Origin: JAIVJN01 sp036732565
GTDB taxonomy: Bacteria; Acidobacteriota; Vicinamibacteria; Vicinamibacterales; UBA2999
Length of the DNA stretch: 14,058 nucleotides
Assembly: GCA_036732565.1 (NCBI GenBank)
Contig: DAINCF010000154.1
Span: forward strand, 1 to 14,058
Reading direction: 5' to 3'
Of this stretch, positions 13,073 through 14,058 are shown in pieces (the first letter of the stretch is position 1; each line of letters begins with the position of its first letter). The notes beneath the pieces are model-generated. The model searched no databases. It was not told the origin of the DNA and saw only the letters and a list, made by a program, of their open reading frames with translations. A program made the position numbers and the translations under genes.

Positions 13073-14058
13073 ATGATCAGCGTTGCCGCGATTCGGATGC
13101 AGCAGTTCGGCGTGCAATTCTACCAGGCCTCCCTGACCGCCAGCGACATCGACAAGCTCGTGCGTTTCGAGGTGTTGAGCTATGCCGACCAGGGCCAGGC
13201 CGGCGTCCGTGGCTCGAAAAAGGGCACGCAATCCAAGATCAACTGGGACCTGCTCGAGCGCCGCATTGCCTCGAACGAGAAGGCGTATCAGCGCCACATC
13301 ATCCGCCGCAAGATCGAGGAGCTGGTCCAGTACTACGAACAGTGCCGCCAGGCGCGCGACCTGCCGTCGATTCCGGGCGCCGTGATCATCTCGTGTGACG
13401 AGAAGCTGACGTTCGACGAGGTCGAGCCGGAGTCGAGGGTGGGGCGACTCAAGGTGCCCGAGCGCGAAGGCATCCTGCGCGCCATCGACGGCCAGCATCG
13501 TCTGCTGGCGCTGCATGCGGACATCGAGCGCTTCGGCGATGAGCTCTTCACGGTGCCGGCGATCATCTTCGATCGCCTGGCCGAGGATCACATCGTGCAG
13601 ATGTTCGTCACCATCAACGCCAAGCACACGCGGCTGAACCCGTCGCACCTGGTGTCGCTCTCGGGCCGCCAGCTCTATCGCGATGACGCGCTCGCGGCCG
13701 CGCACGATGTCGTCCGCTCGCTGAACGATCGCGAGGAGTCGCCGCTGCACGGCGAGATCAAGCTGCTCGGCGTCGGCCGTGGCCGCGTGTCACAGGCGCC
13801 GCTGGCGCAGGAGCTGAAGAAGCTGTTCGCCAACGAGGACGCGCTGGGCGGCGGTCGCAAGGCCGATCAGTTCCGCGAAGAGTCGAAGCGCTTCTTCGTC
13901 AGCTACTTCAAGCAGATCGCCACCTTGTTCGAGACGGCGTGGGCGGGGCGGAAGTACTCGATCAAGACCGCGACGGCGCTGCGTTCGTTCGTTCGCGTCG
14001 CTCCCGATGTGCTGCGGGCCGTCGATCAGCTGCACGCGGAACGTACCGACTCGCGGGC
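13073..14058 (+). CDS. DGQHR-motif protein, DndB-like (3' end beyond window)
   Basis: An open frame of 328 codons with no stop before the window ends, starting at ATG 13073-13075. The hallmark is AIDGQHRLLAL (137-147), with DGQHR at 139-143, the motif defining the DGQHR/DndB superfamily, which is related in fold to ParB-like proteins. Downstream, QMFVTINAKHTRLNPSHL (176-193) is the second conserved block (F-x-x-I-N). DndB proteins regulate DNA phosphorothioation clusters, and other DGQHR proteins occur in DNA-modification and defence loci. Here no dnd partner is visible because the window stops. The opening MQQFGVQFYQASLTASDIDK (9-28) is also typical of these proteins. The start is supported by a plausible promoter just upstream, though only a weak GGA-rich ribosome site precedes it. 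Base composition is like its neighbours, so there is no sign of recent transfer. Confidence 0.82.
   Translation, partial: MISVAAIRMQQFGVQFYQASLTASDIDKLVRFEVLSYADQGQAGVRGSKKGTQSKINWDLLERRIASNEKAYQRHIIRRKIEELVQYYEQCRQARDLPSIPGAVIISCDEKLTFDEVEPESRVGRLKVPEREGILRAIDGQHRLLALHADIERFGDELFTVPAIIFDRLAEDHIVQMFVTINAKHTRLNPSHLVSLSGRQLYRDDALAAAHDVVRSLNDREESPLHGEIKLLGVGRGRVSQAPLAQELKKLFANEDALGGGRKADQFREESKRFFVSYFKQIATLFETAWAGRKYSIKTATALRSFVRVAPDVLRAVDQLHAERTDSR

Overview
The window is high-GC, densely packed bacterial DNA that looks chromosomal. The best guess is a member of the Acidobacteriota, probably of the Vicinamibacteria type. The evidence is an orphan MacB/FtsX-type permease of the acidobacterial ADOP family, a BlaI/M56 repressor-protease pair, a Tat-exported amidase, a secreted M14 peptidase, and a hairpin repeat family whose translations I recall from such genomes. 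Taxonomy is inferred from gene content only. No rRNA, tRNA, CRISPR array, transposase or phage gene was seen.

Layout. 1-104 (+) is the tail of an ECF-type sigma factor. 129-734 (+) is a GNAT acetyltransferase that converges, with overlapping stop codons, on the Tat amidase at 731-2521 (-). From 8406 down to 2635 (-) runs a tightly packed block: BlaI-like repressor, M56 membrane metallopeptidase with HEAT repeats, TAP-type alpha/beta hydrolase, and ADOP permease. Each successive pair shares a 4-base ATGA overlap, so the four genes are probably one translationally coupled operon; the amidase may be read from the same transcript. Diverging from the repressor, 8579-8983 (+) is an OsmC-like protein coupled by another ATGA overlap to a multi-pass acyltransferase-like protein at 8980-10107 (+). 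This converges across a 30-base gap, filled by a hairpin, on a large secreted M14 metallopeptidase at 10138-12957 (-). Diverging from that gene, 13073 to the window end (+) is the start of a DGQHR-motif protein related to DndB, truncated by the window edge.

How the parts may work together. By analogy with BlaI/BlaR1, the M56 protein would sense an envelope signal and cause inactivation of the repressor. This would derepress an operon that also makes a peptidase-like hydrolase and a membrane permease. The M56 protein has HEAT repeats with an exact 31-residue period where BlaR1 has a penicillin-binding sensor. It also carries an in-frame insertion of a composite hairpin element whose relative sits in the 113-base gap between the permease and amidase genes. 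The two elements share a 12-base block and paired hairpin units, but the units face opposite ways. These points, and the DGQHR gene as a possible edge of a DNA-modification or defence locus, are the items most worth following up.
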